Positions 12,046 through 26,043 of a stretch of 64,000 bases of DNA are shown here, piece after piece. The notes under the pieces are model-generated. The model saw nothing but the letters and a program-made list of their open reading frames with translations, was not told where the DNA came from and made no database searches. Within the stretch, counting starts at the first letter, position 1; each line of letters opens with the position of its first letter. The position numbers and the translations under genes were made by a program. The DNA comes from Paramacrobiotus metropolitanus (taxonomy: Eukaryota; Tardigrada; Eutardigrada; Parachela; Macrobiotidae): the NCBI RefSeq assembly GCF_019649055.1, contig NW_026570434.1:62001-126000 (forward strand), written 5' to 3'.

Positions 12046-13909
12046 ATCATAACAAAAATAATATCATCTTATTTCCTATAATATTAACAAGTGGGAGAAA
12101 CGAAATTTTAATTTACAAAAGCAAAAATATAATTGAATCAATATTAATAAATTCGAGGGTTCCATACAGGATTAAACCAAGTACTTACTACTTATTGTTA
12201 GGATTCGATTCTGGTATCAGAGACAATGCCCTAAATATAAAGCTATTTTATGCATAAATTAAATTAAAAAAATTGGTTACAGCTCGGAAAATAACAGATT
12301 CAAATGCACAAAATGAGAATCAAACCTAGTATAGTACGTGACTTCTTTGCAGATGTCTTACTAGTTCTTAGCTTGGTCCTGTTTGCATGGGACGGGGCAG
12401 GTTGGATTGGTCCGGAATCCCTTCGAATACATAAAATGCAGAACCAAGACAGCACATCCAAAACAGATTTTAAATCCGAAAATAATTTTCAAAATTCTTA
12501 CAAGACTTCACAGTGCTGTAAGCTGCATTAATAATTCAAAATCCAAAAAAATGTACAGTACTTCAAATTAGTACTGTAATTGTTTTTATTTGCTGTTCCG
12601 TGTTTACGCGATATTAAGGGAAATCGAACCGCACTTCGCGTCGCGCTTCGTTGATACTTGTGCCAAGGAACCGACGCCCGGGCGCCTGCGGGCAGTCTAC
12701 GGGGATTCATTATTTCTTTATATTACTTATTGATAATGGTATGAGATGGTTAATATTATTTACTAAAGATTTAATATCTTGTACATACCGTGCAGCCATA
12801 AATGCTGAATCTGCCGTGAGCCATTAGATAGTCTGTTACATCGTAGTTAGTGCTTGATGCAGCACTCCTTCGACGGCATTTGGAATTATATAACTTTTCA
12901 CGATCGCACAGATTACGATAAATCAAGTTGAAAGATCTAACACATACTGCGGTACTCCTACAAACAGTTAGATACATTTTTCAATCGCTTCTTTGTCAAA
13001 GCCTGCAATACAGAACTTCTATATAGCGCAACATCGAACGTTCACACGCACAAAAACACCAGTTTTTAATATTTTTCCTTTACCCTCCTTGTTGTTTTTT
13101 GTCCGCGATGGTTAGCAGAACAACCTTGTCGAAAAATTAGGATAGTGCTGCATTCTTGCTAAATCAAGAGACAAATTCTAGACCCGCGTTACAAGGTGTC
13201 CCTTTGGATGCCAAAACAGTCGAAAAGGCGGCGTCCATAATTCTGCGCAGAATCGCTGTTGAATGTGTCCGTAAATCAATTATTTTTCGATTAACTGATC
13301 ACGGCATCGTTACTGATGCCCTTTACAGCAATTATACAATAAAAGGCGCAAAACAAAAAAAAACGTACGCAATGGCGAATACAGTCGGATGATGTTACCT
13401 TGTAAGTGGCTGCAATGTAGACATGATGCGTGACACCACTGGCAATCAACAGGTGATACTAATAACGACCTACCGGAAAGTATAACTCTGCAGATATAAT
13501 TCTCGCAAGTACTGCACCTGTAAGTAATTTTTTGTTATTGTTGTTTTTAGTATTAATAATATACATGGCGGAAGAGTGCGCAACTCTACAGGATACATGA
13601 AGTTTTCTTGAGCTCGTGTAGCGGCGTTCACTGAGCACCAGATCTAACTACAGCCTGCGGTCGTTGTAATATGCGTATGTTGTTCCGGGTTCCCAGTACT
13701 GCGTAGTAAATTTTTTATGACCAACGTAAAAAAATGGAAACTGATCCGCCACGCTTCACCAAACATAAAAACCTGCCATTCACGTCTATATCACAGCTCA
13801 ACAAAAATCTCCAATCAAAAACGCAAAACAACCGCAGACTATTGAGAATGTTGGATTTGGACTCTTTGGTAAGCAAACTGAGCACTCCTCACAATTTTTT
13901 TGCCGGGTA
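12046..13909. other. Intergenic spacer between the DUF7042-family gene and its broken copies
   Basis: AT-rich sequence with no recognised gene. A plus-strand frame at 13156-13392 (about 78 codons, with LRRIAVECVRKSIIF) has no family match that I know and no clear splice partners. Confidence 0.4.
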
Positions 13910-16900
13910 TCATCTCCTTCCCGCTCCCAGCAGCAGCGAAGAAAAGATGATAGAGAGCAGGCCGACGACAAGATGAAAAATGGACGACACCGAGTTGGCG
14001 GCGGACGCTGTACATTCTGTAAACTTGGTCACGTTGAAGAGGTCGTTCTGTGGATTGATCAGATTGGGACAGCGCTGCGGGATGCTGCTGATGCGGACGG
14101 ATCCACTCTCGGCTTGATACATCTGCAAAACAGTTCACTTTCTAATTTTCACATAGGTAATTTCGAATAAACTCAGATACTTACGAAGCAGTATCGTGCT
14201 GAGTAATTTTTTCTATCACTGGCAATGAAAAACGAGATTTCGTTCTCCTTCCAGTGTCCGTGGCAGACGAATTCCACTACATAGGTCAACGATTATCACC
14301 ATTGCTCAATTCTAGCAATTACTTATTTATTCGCAGCATTTCGGTCCTGTTTCTTACTTAGGTTGATCTCTTCAACCGGTTTCGGGCATTGTACGTTGCC
14401 GTCCGCCGCTGTCGGCTGAAAGCGTACAAACGAATCCCGAGCGCATCCAATGGAGATCTTGGTTCCTTGCCGGCATTTTGGTTCCACGTTGTTGACGGGA
14501 ACCGGGCCGACGACGTACTCTCCCGGAAAGGGGCATGTTACACCGGAAGCGACCGTCGGGATTAGTGTTGTCCAGTCGGTGCGGTTAACGCTGAAGTATG
14601 ATTTCGTACATGCCGCGTCCACTGTTTTCGCTAATCGTCCTACAATCAATCTTTTGTATAAATCACAAATTATTTTTACATAGTCTAATCTTTAATTTTT
14701 ATGTGCAGTACTTTGGATAATTCTGGAGTTCAGTGTACATCAATCATTTATGTTAGTATACTCGTACATACGGCTTTTGTATAATACATTTTTCCCGTAT
14801 TAGCGTAAGTGATCTTTCACTTTCACCATTTTTGTGCACCCAAACTTCTTATAAAAATTTTTTATGTAATAATTTTTCCTAGTTGGTGTGCGTGGCCTTT
14901 CAAGTGCGTATTCTATAATGGAATTCTTTCGTACCTTGGTGTAGTTGGACAATCTGGTCGTTCAATTTTATAAACTGCATACACATGTATCCGCTCGAGC
15001 TACACGAAAAAATTTGTATTGTTAATAGGAATTCTCGAATTTGTGGTTCTATCTGTACCATCCGCGAGTGGCAAACATGACGGCTTTGAATGATTCCCCG
15101 ATGGTGATCCTTGTCGGGAAATCCCGCATGCACGTCGTCTCCAGGATGACATCGTCGTCGTCCGTCGAATTCCCGGTGTACTGCCGCAGTGACGTCCGGA
15201 AGCGGCAAAACGGAACTGGACATCTGATTCCATGGCGTGCCAGCTTCTCCGCTCGCTCAGCCACAGCGGAAACACGCAGTTTGGCTCGGGGTCATTTTCT
15301 AATAGGAAACACAGTCGGGATTTCATTAAACCACTCAGTTTCCTCACCTTTTTTACGTGTGCCGAATTAACTAAGTAAATCAAAGTAAAATTAACCAAGT
15401 AAAATAATTTTTTTAGAAATTTAATATTTTATTGCTATTCTTGTTTTTGTACCTGGTGTCAGTGTTAACGTCTGCGGTCCCTCCTGTGGGGAATACAGTG
15501 CATTACATGTTGCGTCGGCCGACTGCGCCAACTGCACTCCAGAATCCGTCATTTTATACATCTGGAAAAAAGTTAAATTTCTCAGCTACAATATTTGATA
15601 ACGTTTGTTGATATTCGTTGATAGTTGGAAGAACTCCTTATCCTTACAAAGCAGCGAAAAATCTCTTCATTGCTGTTGGCCATCGTGTGCGTGATGCGAC
15701 CGATAAGGTACCAGTTCTCTCCGTTGCGCCACGATCCCAGACACTCCAGTTTGACATCTGTTGCAATAAAAACACATGAAATAAATCAGTCGCGCTAAAA
15801 CAACTGAAATCAAAATCTTTCGAGCGTTTTTCGGTTGTATCGCTCTTACTGCGTTCTTCTGTGGCATCCGGGCAGGATTTGTAATGCAGCATCATCTCCG
15901 AGTCCTTAACACAGGTCTCCGTCTGCGATACCGGATTGCTGCATTCCGTGTAGCCTTGTGTATATGTGAACGAATATCGTCCGTTGAAGGGACACCGTTC
16001 CGGTTCTGCATTAACTGCAACAACAAAATCTTTACAATAATTATACAGATAAAAATAAATTTTGACGTACGGCGAAACATTGTGAATAAATCCGCGTTTC
16101 CGGTTATCGTATCACAGAGTTCCTCAAAGGAGTATTGCTCTTCGGATGGCACACAGTAGCCTGGAAAGAATTCTCTATTGTAATTATTATCATCCCATTC
16201 AATTATTTTTACACAATCTTATTTTTACACAATCGACAAACTTAATACAAGGAGGCAAATTTGAAAAGTATTGAAAAAAAAGTTATTGAAAGAAGTTCAA
16301 CTTGAGTTTAAAACGACTTTGTGAGAAAGAACTCCCTTTTAATTAAAAGCCCATACTCTACAACATCGCACAATGCATTTTCGGTGCAAATAAGCACCGA
16401 ACGGACCATTTAAAGAACTTTGCCAGTAAAATAATCAGAGTAAGTGCTACTGCCAAATTTTTAAAAATCTCAAAGGAAAAAGTTTCAAATTATATTTTTT
16501 AAATGATATACTTACTTTCTTTAAACTGTATGACATTCGGATGCTGTTGTGGACTAGATGTGATGATACACTGACTGCAATTCTGCACTCTGCAAAAGAC
16601 AAACACAGCATCATTCAGTATTATCAACCTCATTTCAAGATTCTATTTTGTATTGATTTATTGAATACAGAAATTCGACAAAAATATGTATACGAATTGT
16701 CTGAGTAACGAGGCATCGATGGTTTGGACGATGACCTTTAATGTATGCAGCCCACTCCTGGCGCATTAGACCCTAAACGCGTAAACGGGAAAGTGTTGTA
16801 TCGCCTTCGGGCAACCGGACCCTGATTCATTCGCTCCGCATCCCCCCACTTAACAGCGGAAACACTCGAGCCGCGAAAAATCAACTCACCGCACAATGCA

Positions 16901-19900
16901 CACGGTGATGAGCTGCTGCAGTGGAGCGCGCGCACCGTAGATGCGTTAAATCAATTACAACTGACCACCGCGCGTCATGCCAAGCAAAAGATTGACCGAA
17001 GCGCCGAGTAGCGTCATTTCCATAACTAATGAAAATGTATTCATAATGCTGAATGGAAGGGGAATATTTCTGCTAAGTAGAATCGACCCCGGCACGGCAG
17101 GAGTGCACGCCGTGGTCAGCTACTGAGGCCAGCGCAATCAGTCATGTGTGAATGGGGGGAGGATGGACGCGGGATGGATGGGTATGAGCGCGAGTGCAGC
17201 AGTGACGCCCCTGTATTAACCCCGGGCCGCACTGGACAATGGACGGTCTAAATGGATGGGCACGGTGCACCACTGCACCGGGTATGGTGCGCTAATTTGC
17301 GGGCTCTGCGCCGGCATTGTGTCCTCTTTGGTAGCAAGTTTGGTAAAATATTTCTAGAAGCAACCTTATAATGCTGAATGCCCGAATACTTTTAATACGG
17401 AATAGATACGCGAAAAACTGTTTGACTTATTTTTCGGCGGACAACGCAAAATAAACATGAGTATCGCGTTTTTAAAAAAAATACGTTAAAAGAAATTTGG
17501 ATGTTGAAGATTTGCTGGAGGCAGGAGAGCCAGAATATTACAAATTTTCAGTTTTTTTTCAAAACCGAACTTTATCTTACAGTTTTCATAGCTGCGCTTA
17601 AAATTTTTTGGGATTAATGTTCCACAAAATAATTACAAAAAAAATTAAAGGTATAAATCGGTATTGCACTCAAATAACGTTCCCACGTTTCACCAGTTAC
17701 AGAACACACAGCAGGGTTGAAATAGTTTCAGTGCTTTATGCACAACTGCGTCCACTAGTGACTAGTGACTAGACTACAAAACCCTCACATGCTCCAATAA
17801 AATTTGAATCGGGAAAAAATGTAGGTAAAGGGCCACTGAAAACATAATTTGCTTCTTAGCTTATTCTTACTTAACCCGACTCCTGCGTTTGTGCTCATGT
17901 TTCTGTTTCTGAACCGGGATACATATCTCGCAAAAAATAACCGCGAAAAAGTTAAATTCTAAACCAATATTGTCTTGTGGAAACATCCTTCCCAGTTTTA
18001 AAAGAACATCACCAACGAAGCAAGCTAAAAGCTGCTGCTGCTGCCACCACATTACAACTTTGCATATAAAGAGAACTGCATGAATACACGCTGGTGTTAT
18101 TGTAGCGGCTGTTATGTTATCGCCAACACACGCCATGTTGACCATCCTCAATGGCCACACGATCCCCATAATTAAAGCAGTGTCTGTAATGTTTGTGTTG
18201 ACCATAGCATCTCGACCGTTCTAAGCCGATCACGTACACACCGCCACGGAGCGACTGACCATCCGGAATGTGATCCGAACTGTCAAACACTACAACATGC
18301 CAACTTGTCAATATTATAGACACGACGGCGAGTATTGCGTCGATCTGCGTAATGTTATCGTTAACTTCCTGCCGCGAAATGGGAAATGGCGTTGATTACG
18401 GCATCGCGCGCGCTGGTCAGCTTTCCCTGACAGATGATCGCTGCGCTTAATTGTATGCGGCAGTGTCCAGTTGGAGTTGCATATAAAATGCATAGGGTAT
18501 AAGAATTATTGTTAGCGAGAGGCTGTGACGGGCCGTTTTCGTCACGGATCATTGACTGGACGCCGGGGATCAGTGGTTACGACTGTAGGCTGAGATTGAT
18601 GGACGTGGGGCATTTTCGGATGGTTATCGCGCGTAATTTTCTCATTTATATCGGGAAATAAAATGAGGAACACTCGCGCTGCGGAAGAGGCTTAAGTTGG
18701 GACAAACACAAAGTCTGTTAAACCATCCACGAGGAATCGGGAAATAAAATTACCGAATAAAAAATATTGAAATTCCATCACTGAGAACAGCGAAAAGCAA
18801 AATTGACCGTTCTTAAAAAAGACTCCCAAGTAATTTCTTTGCTAATTTGGTCAAAATGCCTTTTCAGACTCGTCAAATACGTTTCGAAAAATTCTATTTT
18901 TTAAAAGTTTTGTTTGACTCCCAGCTGTGATTTTGCTGCTTAGACAGAACCGACCAAACCGACCTAGCAGTTTTCACTAATGCCTCTGCACTACGATTAC
19001 CAGACATTTTTCTGAACTTAAGATCTCGAACGGTTCGTAGATACCTTGTAGAAATTTAAAAATTTCAATTTAAATTATTTGCAATCACAACATGTTAACA
19101 TTATTTTGAATTTTCATTTCGAAGTACCTAAGTTTTTTATTTAAAAATTAAAAAGGCTAGTTTCAGAAATATTTTGCCAGTTAACCAGATGATCAAGCAA
19201 AGCCAAAGAACATAACACATTACAAAAGCCCTTCACTTTTGCAAATACGGTTGTACTCGTAAGTGGTACGGTATGCAATAAACTTATAATATTTTTATGA
19301 GTTTTTTAAATACATGCATATGTATGCATATTTTTAAATGAAAAACTGAAATTAAAATTGTTAAAACATAATATTTTTATATAATATGTATCACAATTTA
19401 GAGCCTAATTCCACGCTGGGAAAACGCAACAGAAAGCAGATGTGAATACGATATTAGTTTTATCTTCGAGAATTAATTCGATAAAAATAAAGTAACTGCT
19501 CTCCAAAATTCTGTCCGCACATCAAAACAATATGAAAACATATTAATAAAATTAACAATGTTTAAAATGCGTTATGTGGAGTTCTAAATATACACTGATT
19601 AATTTTCTAGTACAACAAAACTATGTATGATATAGCCGCTGAAAGAACAACAGCCCAGAACAATATTAATGAGCTTGTTATGTTAGATAACAACATCATA
19701 TGTCAATGTAGCGGAAAAGGTGGACGGCGTGCCTCACACCGGGAGTTGCCGTAATGTGGGTCAGTTGCACGCTCATCACGGCATCTGTACAGCAAGATGG
19801 ATTCTTCGCTGCGATGATTGATGCTGATGCGATCTGGTTTCTGTATAGTGTATATACCGGCAACAAAACACCGTTATTTTGTCAGCGACGCAGCCGCCCG

Positions 19901-21176
19901 CCACACCGGTCGCGTTGTGGCACGCGGCACTTATCCGTTATAGTACGGAACAAAATGATTTGTTGTTGTCGGCTTAGCAAGAATTACCGGGTTTAAATCA
20001 AGGTGAAAATGCGTAAATAATTTGTTGGACACGGACTAATAGGCAATTATGATTGTCATACGTTAGTAGCATGAATATCTGGAACAAACAGCGTATATAC
20101 GCCAGTGTCGCGTCAAAATGGATGGAAATAATTAAGTGTCAGTTATCGTTAAAGAGTAAATAAAGGGTTTGACATGTCCGTTGCCGAAAATTGCCGGTTC
20201 ATGGACACAAATGTTGCAGTTGCGCCCGGCCCCGTTGCGGCACATTCGACACTGCATGAATTAAAATGTGCAATAAATTAGCTCTGCCCCACATTGTAGC
20301 TGAAATTTACGGTGCATTAATTGATAGATATGCCGGTATTAATTATTTTCTTCGCTCTATTCTGCGATAATTACCGTGATTTCAGTTTTACTGGTTCGAC
20401 AGCGTTAAAGAAGTGCGATGCACATGTTTATGTACAATTCAAATTAATTTTAGCGCAAATCGTTAAGAAAAATCCTCTTTCCACAAATGTGATTTCTAAC
20501 GCTTTCCAGATTTTTCCCCACGGTGAAAATATACGAAAGCACAATGTTTCTTAATTCTGAAAGGTTTGAAAAGAAAACTAAAAATTTTTATGCGCTCGCC
20601 GAAAACACAATCGTTTTTTTTAAAAATGTAGGCTTATTTTACTATTTTAAGCGTTCACTTGCATTTAGTTGTGTAAAACTGATTTGTGCACCACGCGACA
20701 AAAGCCGAAGCATAGCTAGTCTTCGTAGTGCAGTGGCTCGACGACGAATGCACATTGCATAACTGTTATAGGTATTACGTCAGATTAAAATTTTAAACTT
20801 TACTGTGCTTAATATGAAATTTGAACTTTTATTTTACATTTTTGTGTGGCATGTTTTTTAGACGGTTTTTCTCTGATTCGAGCGTTTATTCAATCGATAC
20901 GGTTTGCAATTTAAGTTACTAAAGTACTAGTAAACAAACTGCATTTACATTTACATAACCTTGACACTCACCGATTATAGAGAAGAAATTTGTGGATGAA
21001 TTTATCGGACTTTTGAAGGACACACTCTCCTTTTCCGGTGATGGAATTCTGATTAATGTTGATCACACCGACCACGCCGGAAAGGAACCATTCGCCGTTC
21101 CAGGCATCCGGCAGGGCACAGTTGCCGCTGTCAGACGGCCTGTCAGCCTCCCTCGTTAGCGCCGACATGTCTGCCG
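13910..21176 (-). CDS. DUF7042/7043/7044/7045-family secreted or membrane-anchored protein, 11 exons found
   Basis: Exons, all with GT..AG ends: 20972-21176, 16516-16589, 16071-16160, 15850-16014, 15648-15757, 15453-15561, 15059-15298, 14935-14999, 14358-14639, 14185-14276, 13910-14122. In order they give the family's hallmarks: CALPDAWNGEWFLSGV, KFLLYNR, CSQCIITSS..HPNVIQFKE, YCVP, CPFNGRYSFTYTQG, YKSCPDATEER, LECLGSWRNGENWYLIG, QSADATCNALYSPQEG, a W..MES exon, GYMCMQF, a second CPFPGEYVVG..IGC unit, VCHGHWKEN..YSARYCF, then a hydrophobic C-terminus (FHLVVGLLSIIFSSLLLGAG) that could be a membrane helix or GPI signal. Related arthropod proteins are extracellular and poorly studied. All phases agree except at exon 15059-15298, which is one base short (GGACGTC where both copies have GGGACGTC). 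That is either a disabling mutation or a sequence error. Exon 1 with the signal peptide was not found. Confidence 0.8.
16590..20971 (-). other. Large intron of the DUF7042-family gene
   Basis: The 4.4-kb gap joins exons 20972-21176 and 16516-16589 in perfect phase (..YNR|VQNC..). It is far longer than the other introns, most of which are 80-360 bp. Inside, minus-strand frames at 17867-18560 look partly coding (hydrophobic runs such as ITAATITPACIHAVLFICKVV) but have no clear splice structure or family match. They could be a nested gene or a decayed insertion. A GC-rich patch lies at 16740-17340. The rest is AT-rich. Confidence 0.45.
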
Positions 21177-24100
21177 CTAGGAGAGAAGAAAGAGATCACG
21201 TCAGGTCACCCTATTGTCTCTTTGTCAGGACCATCTCATGATCATTACGCGGCTGATTGACTGTTTACCGTCTACCACCGTTCACAACCGGCATTCTCTC
21301 TTCTTTTAATACCACAGAAAGCAACAAAAACCAGCAAAACACTAACAAATCGTCTCTCTTATAAAAATAGCAATAAATTTAAATTGGTGCTTTATTTTCG
21401 TAGAAATTTTACGTTTCCTTTAACGGACATATTTGCATTTGCTCTCAGAAGTGTTTTTATGAAAACATTTAACACCAGAAAAATGCTCCCAAATTACTGC
21501 AGTTTGCAATTAATTAAATGGCAAACACAGAAATCGCTGCTCAATATGAAACAGCAAGTTTAGAACAATTTTGATAATTTTTTGTCTTATTTGTTTTTAC
21601 TTTCTGAATTATTTTTATAAGTACCTAATGTCGAAAAATCATTTTAAATATTTAGCAACCACTAATAAAATTCTTTACATATCTAATAAATTACTGATAT
21701 CCTAGAATTATTTACACACAAAATTAAACTTTGCTCCTGTCGCGAATGTATAATTTTTTGCTCGATAGTTCTGCCACGACCCTTAATTATAAAACAAATC
21801 CGTAGTTAATGGGAAAAGTTGTTAAGTATCGTTTTGCAACAAATGACAGTACAAATATTTAATCAGAAATGCATGTTTCGTGTGGACGTGAACTCCGGCC
21901 ACCCGGTGCGATTGCATCTTTGGCTGCGGATTTGCCGAGTTTCCTCGGCATGCTTAAAAAGTACAGCTGATGATTGATGAGCACTAAGCGGTTACGGCAC
22001 ACTGCACCGGCAAGAGAGTGTATTTGGTTGGATTAACTAGCCAGCAAAACAAGGCATTAATATTCTTCCGCTGAATTATGAGTGCTACTTGCCATTTAAC
22101 TCTCTCGTCTGCACAGTGCAGTGAGTGCACACACACCGGCCATGATTGGCTGTGGGCCAGCCCGATTGTTGTAGCTGATAAAATAAATGTTTTTTGGAGC
22201 AGTCTGTTGTGAGGATTTTTAATGGCTTCTTAAAGCGACATGTGAATGGCTATTTAAGCAAGATTTACGATCTATTCAGCGCTGCGCACATCGGCTTTAC
22301 ACGCACCAGTGACGGTGACAATCGTAAAAACAATCGCCACGGATTTGTGGTCGGATATCCAACGTGTACACGGGGATTTGCTCGTGCTGGTCAGTTCGGC
22401 ACCGGAAAGTCAACGTTTTCACTGAAAACACCCTGAGTGAATTTATTTATTTTTATTATTCTATTTGACATTTCTAGCAAAAATTAGCTGAACTAAACAA
22501 GAAGATGTTCCAAAAATACTCAGCAAATTTCATAAATTAATTTATTCATAGAAATTGATTTCAAAAATTTTGCCGAAGAATTACCAAAAATGTTTCCGCT
22601 AAAAGAACATTTTGCGTTTTCTCATTTCTTGGCAAAGTGTGTATAATAAGGTACAACAGTATTTATTTTCCAAACTTTATGCATATTTTGGTTGGATGTT
22701 CTTTTGGAGACTTTTGAAAAATTATGCAAAAATCATTTTTGTTCCTTCTGGATTTCGAATGTCCTAAATGATAATCGGTTTGATCCGTACTGGAAATTAT
22801 TTGTGCATTCAGACAATTCAGACAGAAGCTTTAGTTGCGCATCTTATGCACACAAATGATGTCTAATTTAATTTACAAAATTTATAACGACCTTGTAGAA
22901 CTGGCTTTTCGCTACTACCAACAAATATAATAATTCGATATAAATGCAGCCGTCTCTTACACTGATGCGGAAGTTATTGTTGTTCCCCGCTGAGAACCCC
23001 CGGGGAAATTCATTAAAACCCCAAACATTTAAATTCCTCGGCTCACTTTACACGCTACACTGCCGGTCAATCCAAATTTTTATGGGATCGTTAACCGTTT
23101 CGGATTTGCCTGATATGTCTACTAGACAGAGAGCCGGGCCGGCATGGAAAATGCGCCGTAAATTATCACAGTACAAGTTGTACAACCGCCTTAATGCGAC
23201 TTAAACAGACAACAGTGAAAACGGACAACGTTGTTAGCGGTGGTGCGGCCGGAACAATGCAAATTTAATTTCATGTCAAGTGAGCCGGTTACATTGTTGT
23301 CAGATGGATTACATGCGGTAGTCATGCGGCTGGTGGCGTTGTATTTATAGGTTAAAATGAAATTTTGTCACTCTTGTGGAAGTCTTAAGTAACTTAAGCA
23401 GTCAATCTTTTTGTAATTATTTTTTTGCAAAATTTTTTAAAAACTGCTTTCTATGCGCTTTTGTCGTTATGCAAAACTTTTCCGTCAATCAGATTTTTGT
23501 AATTATTTTTTGCATAATTATTTAAGAAAGGCTCTCTGCATTATTTGATTGCTATACATGCAACGTTTCCAGTCAATCAGTTTGTTTTTGTAATTATTTT
23601 TTGTATAGCGAACAATAATGGTTTTTCGTGATTTTACTATTACCCGAACATTTTTTATTTTTGTTTTGTAACGAATACTGTAATAATCGTTTTCCATAAT
23701 ACGGGTACTGCGCAAAACTTCCATTCGACTCATCACAATCAATAAAAAAATCTGGCAATCTACATAAAATTACCTAAATTAGTGCAGTAATATTTGTGCA
23801 TGTCACAGCGTCACCATGTATCAAGTGTTTTCTAGCGTAATTTTTATTTCAACTTCCGGCTGTTTATCTGTTGACTAAGGCACTTTATAATCGCTTGCTT
23901 ATATCGGTTTTCGATGTTTACATTTTTTTCCGTTTCATGGTCCGATCCATGTTGTTTAACATCCGCTCGTCAGAGCGCTGAGAGTCGAGTCAGTAGACTA
24001 ACATTTTCTAAAGGGAAAATTGGCTAAATCCGATCGGGGGTAATTTGACTCGACATCGAGGAATCCGATCGCGGCTTTGTGTAATAATGGTCGATTATAA

Positions 24101-25350
24101 TCACTGACATTCCAATCCCGGTAGAGACTATAGCGTGGGGGGAAAGAGAACAATTTAAAATAGGACCGTTATGTCGTCAATGTAATCCGCCTTTTTACAA
24201 GCAGAGGGCCCCGAGCGACCGGTTTTGGATTATGATTATAATATCGCACGATGCAGGCGTACGGTACTGAACCATGACCAATACTGACCATCCGGCACGC
24301 GGTCACAGTCGCTGCGCACGCACACAGACAGCCGGCTATTTGCGTTTTAAAGTGCAGCTGGGGACACAGCGCAGACAGCCCTCTCTGCTTCCTATCACTC
24401 AACTGACCAGTACGTACGGTTGCTGACTGGTCCATTGTTCCGCACTGACCACTGTGCACTGAAACCGGTTGCTGTCTCGTTATGCGGGTGAAGAGTGCCA
24501 GACAGATGTGTGCATGCTACGGACGGTACAAAGTGTGTACACCAATTGACAAAGCAATATTGGCGGATTAAGCCGGTAACAATAGATGAAGGGCCATTTT
24601 CGGTGCTTTGTCACATGCAGATGGATTATGACACGTATAGCCGGGATTTACCGTCAGGATGAATTAAAACGGGATTAGGGCCTTTTATAAGGAAAACATT
24701 TTAGTCTATCGGTGAATAGGCTACCGTTTATTGTAAGTTAAATTGCTGTCAGGAAGAATTAGACGGTGACAGTTGGGAAAGAGTAAAAGCTTATTTAAAC
24801 CCGTGATTATTTAATGTTTCCCACCCGGGAATTAAATTTCCTTTCGGGACTCGTTCATCTATTAAAATAATATTGCAAATAAATAGCTAAAAACAGAAAT
24901 AGTTCACGCTAAATCTAAAAAATCTGGAACGAGACGTAAAATTCCATTTCTAAATTTTTATTCATCAAAATTCTTTTGAGATGACGCTTGAATTGGAAGA
25001 TGATGAGAAAGTGTTGACAGAATATTTGGGTATAATTGAAAATGTCCATATCTAATGGCCGAGCTCATTACGCGGCGCACTGGAACCTTTGTGTAACACA
25101 TACCCAATTCTTGCAATGCAATGGCAGATCGACTGTCAACTGACCACTTGTTTGCCCAACTCATCGGTCATTCTACAAGAATTTTGACGTTTCAAGTGGA
25201 AACCTGTATAGAACCGCGGAATGCTGCCGCGCGTAGGCATTATATTATTGCCACGGCAATGGACATATATTAATATGCATGAAGAATGCCTCTTAGGCAG
25301 GAAAGCAGGTAGACTACCACCCGTAACGCGCCGTTTCAACAAGGGTCTGC
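21177..25350. other. Intergenic region, probably with the missing 5' exon of the DUF7042-family gene
   Basis: No frame is convincing. A degenerate tandem repeat, GTCAATC(AG)TTTTTGTAATTA-like, occurs three times at an 84-88 bp spacing (23399-23432, 23483-23519, 23571-23606). I could not identify a signal-peptide exon ending in phase 1, which is what the exon at 20972-21176 needs. Confidence 0.35.
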
Positions 25351-26043
25351 ATTTTAAAAGGATGCAAACGATGATCTCAGGGCGCTGACTCCTTCTGAAC
25401 GTGACATGTTTTCTTTGTCGCCTTTTTTTGTTACATAGAAAGAGGTGTAAGATACGTACGTAACGCAGCTGACTATCACATGCGAGACGAAGATAAGGAA
25501 AGTTTGACTAGAATTTAATAAAGACTAGACTAGAATTGTTTGACTAGGATTCTGTAATGTGCAGTGCCGCTTCGGCAATAAATATCTCGTATGCGAGTCA
25601 TGCGGCCACTCGTTACTGTTGCCGGCATCCTAGCAGGAGAACGGTTCTTTGTTTGTTAAACCCTGAGAACCGGTTCCCATGAACCCATCGCGCACAAAGT
25701 GCTGACAAAGGCAGAAGCCCGTTTTGTAAACTTCTAAAACGTGAAACGTTACTGGCGCGTTATTAAATTCCCGAGCCGCAGCTTTATTGTTAGTTGTAAT
25801 TTAGTTTTCAGATTAGGTTATGTCTTATGCTGCTTCCGGGATGACAATAGCGCTCGAGGCAAGAAAGCGATGGAAGAAGGGTTTCTCGTTGAAAAACTAG
25901 CAAGCACGTGACAGCGACTTGTTTTAAAAGCAATGGAAATTAAAGCGCATTTGCGGAACCATAGACTAAAGCTTACAAACAAGCTTCAGTATGCAAACTA
26001 TCGCCTATATTAGCTTTATCAAATCATGGATAAAAAAGCTGTT

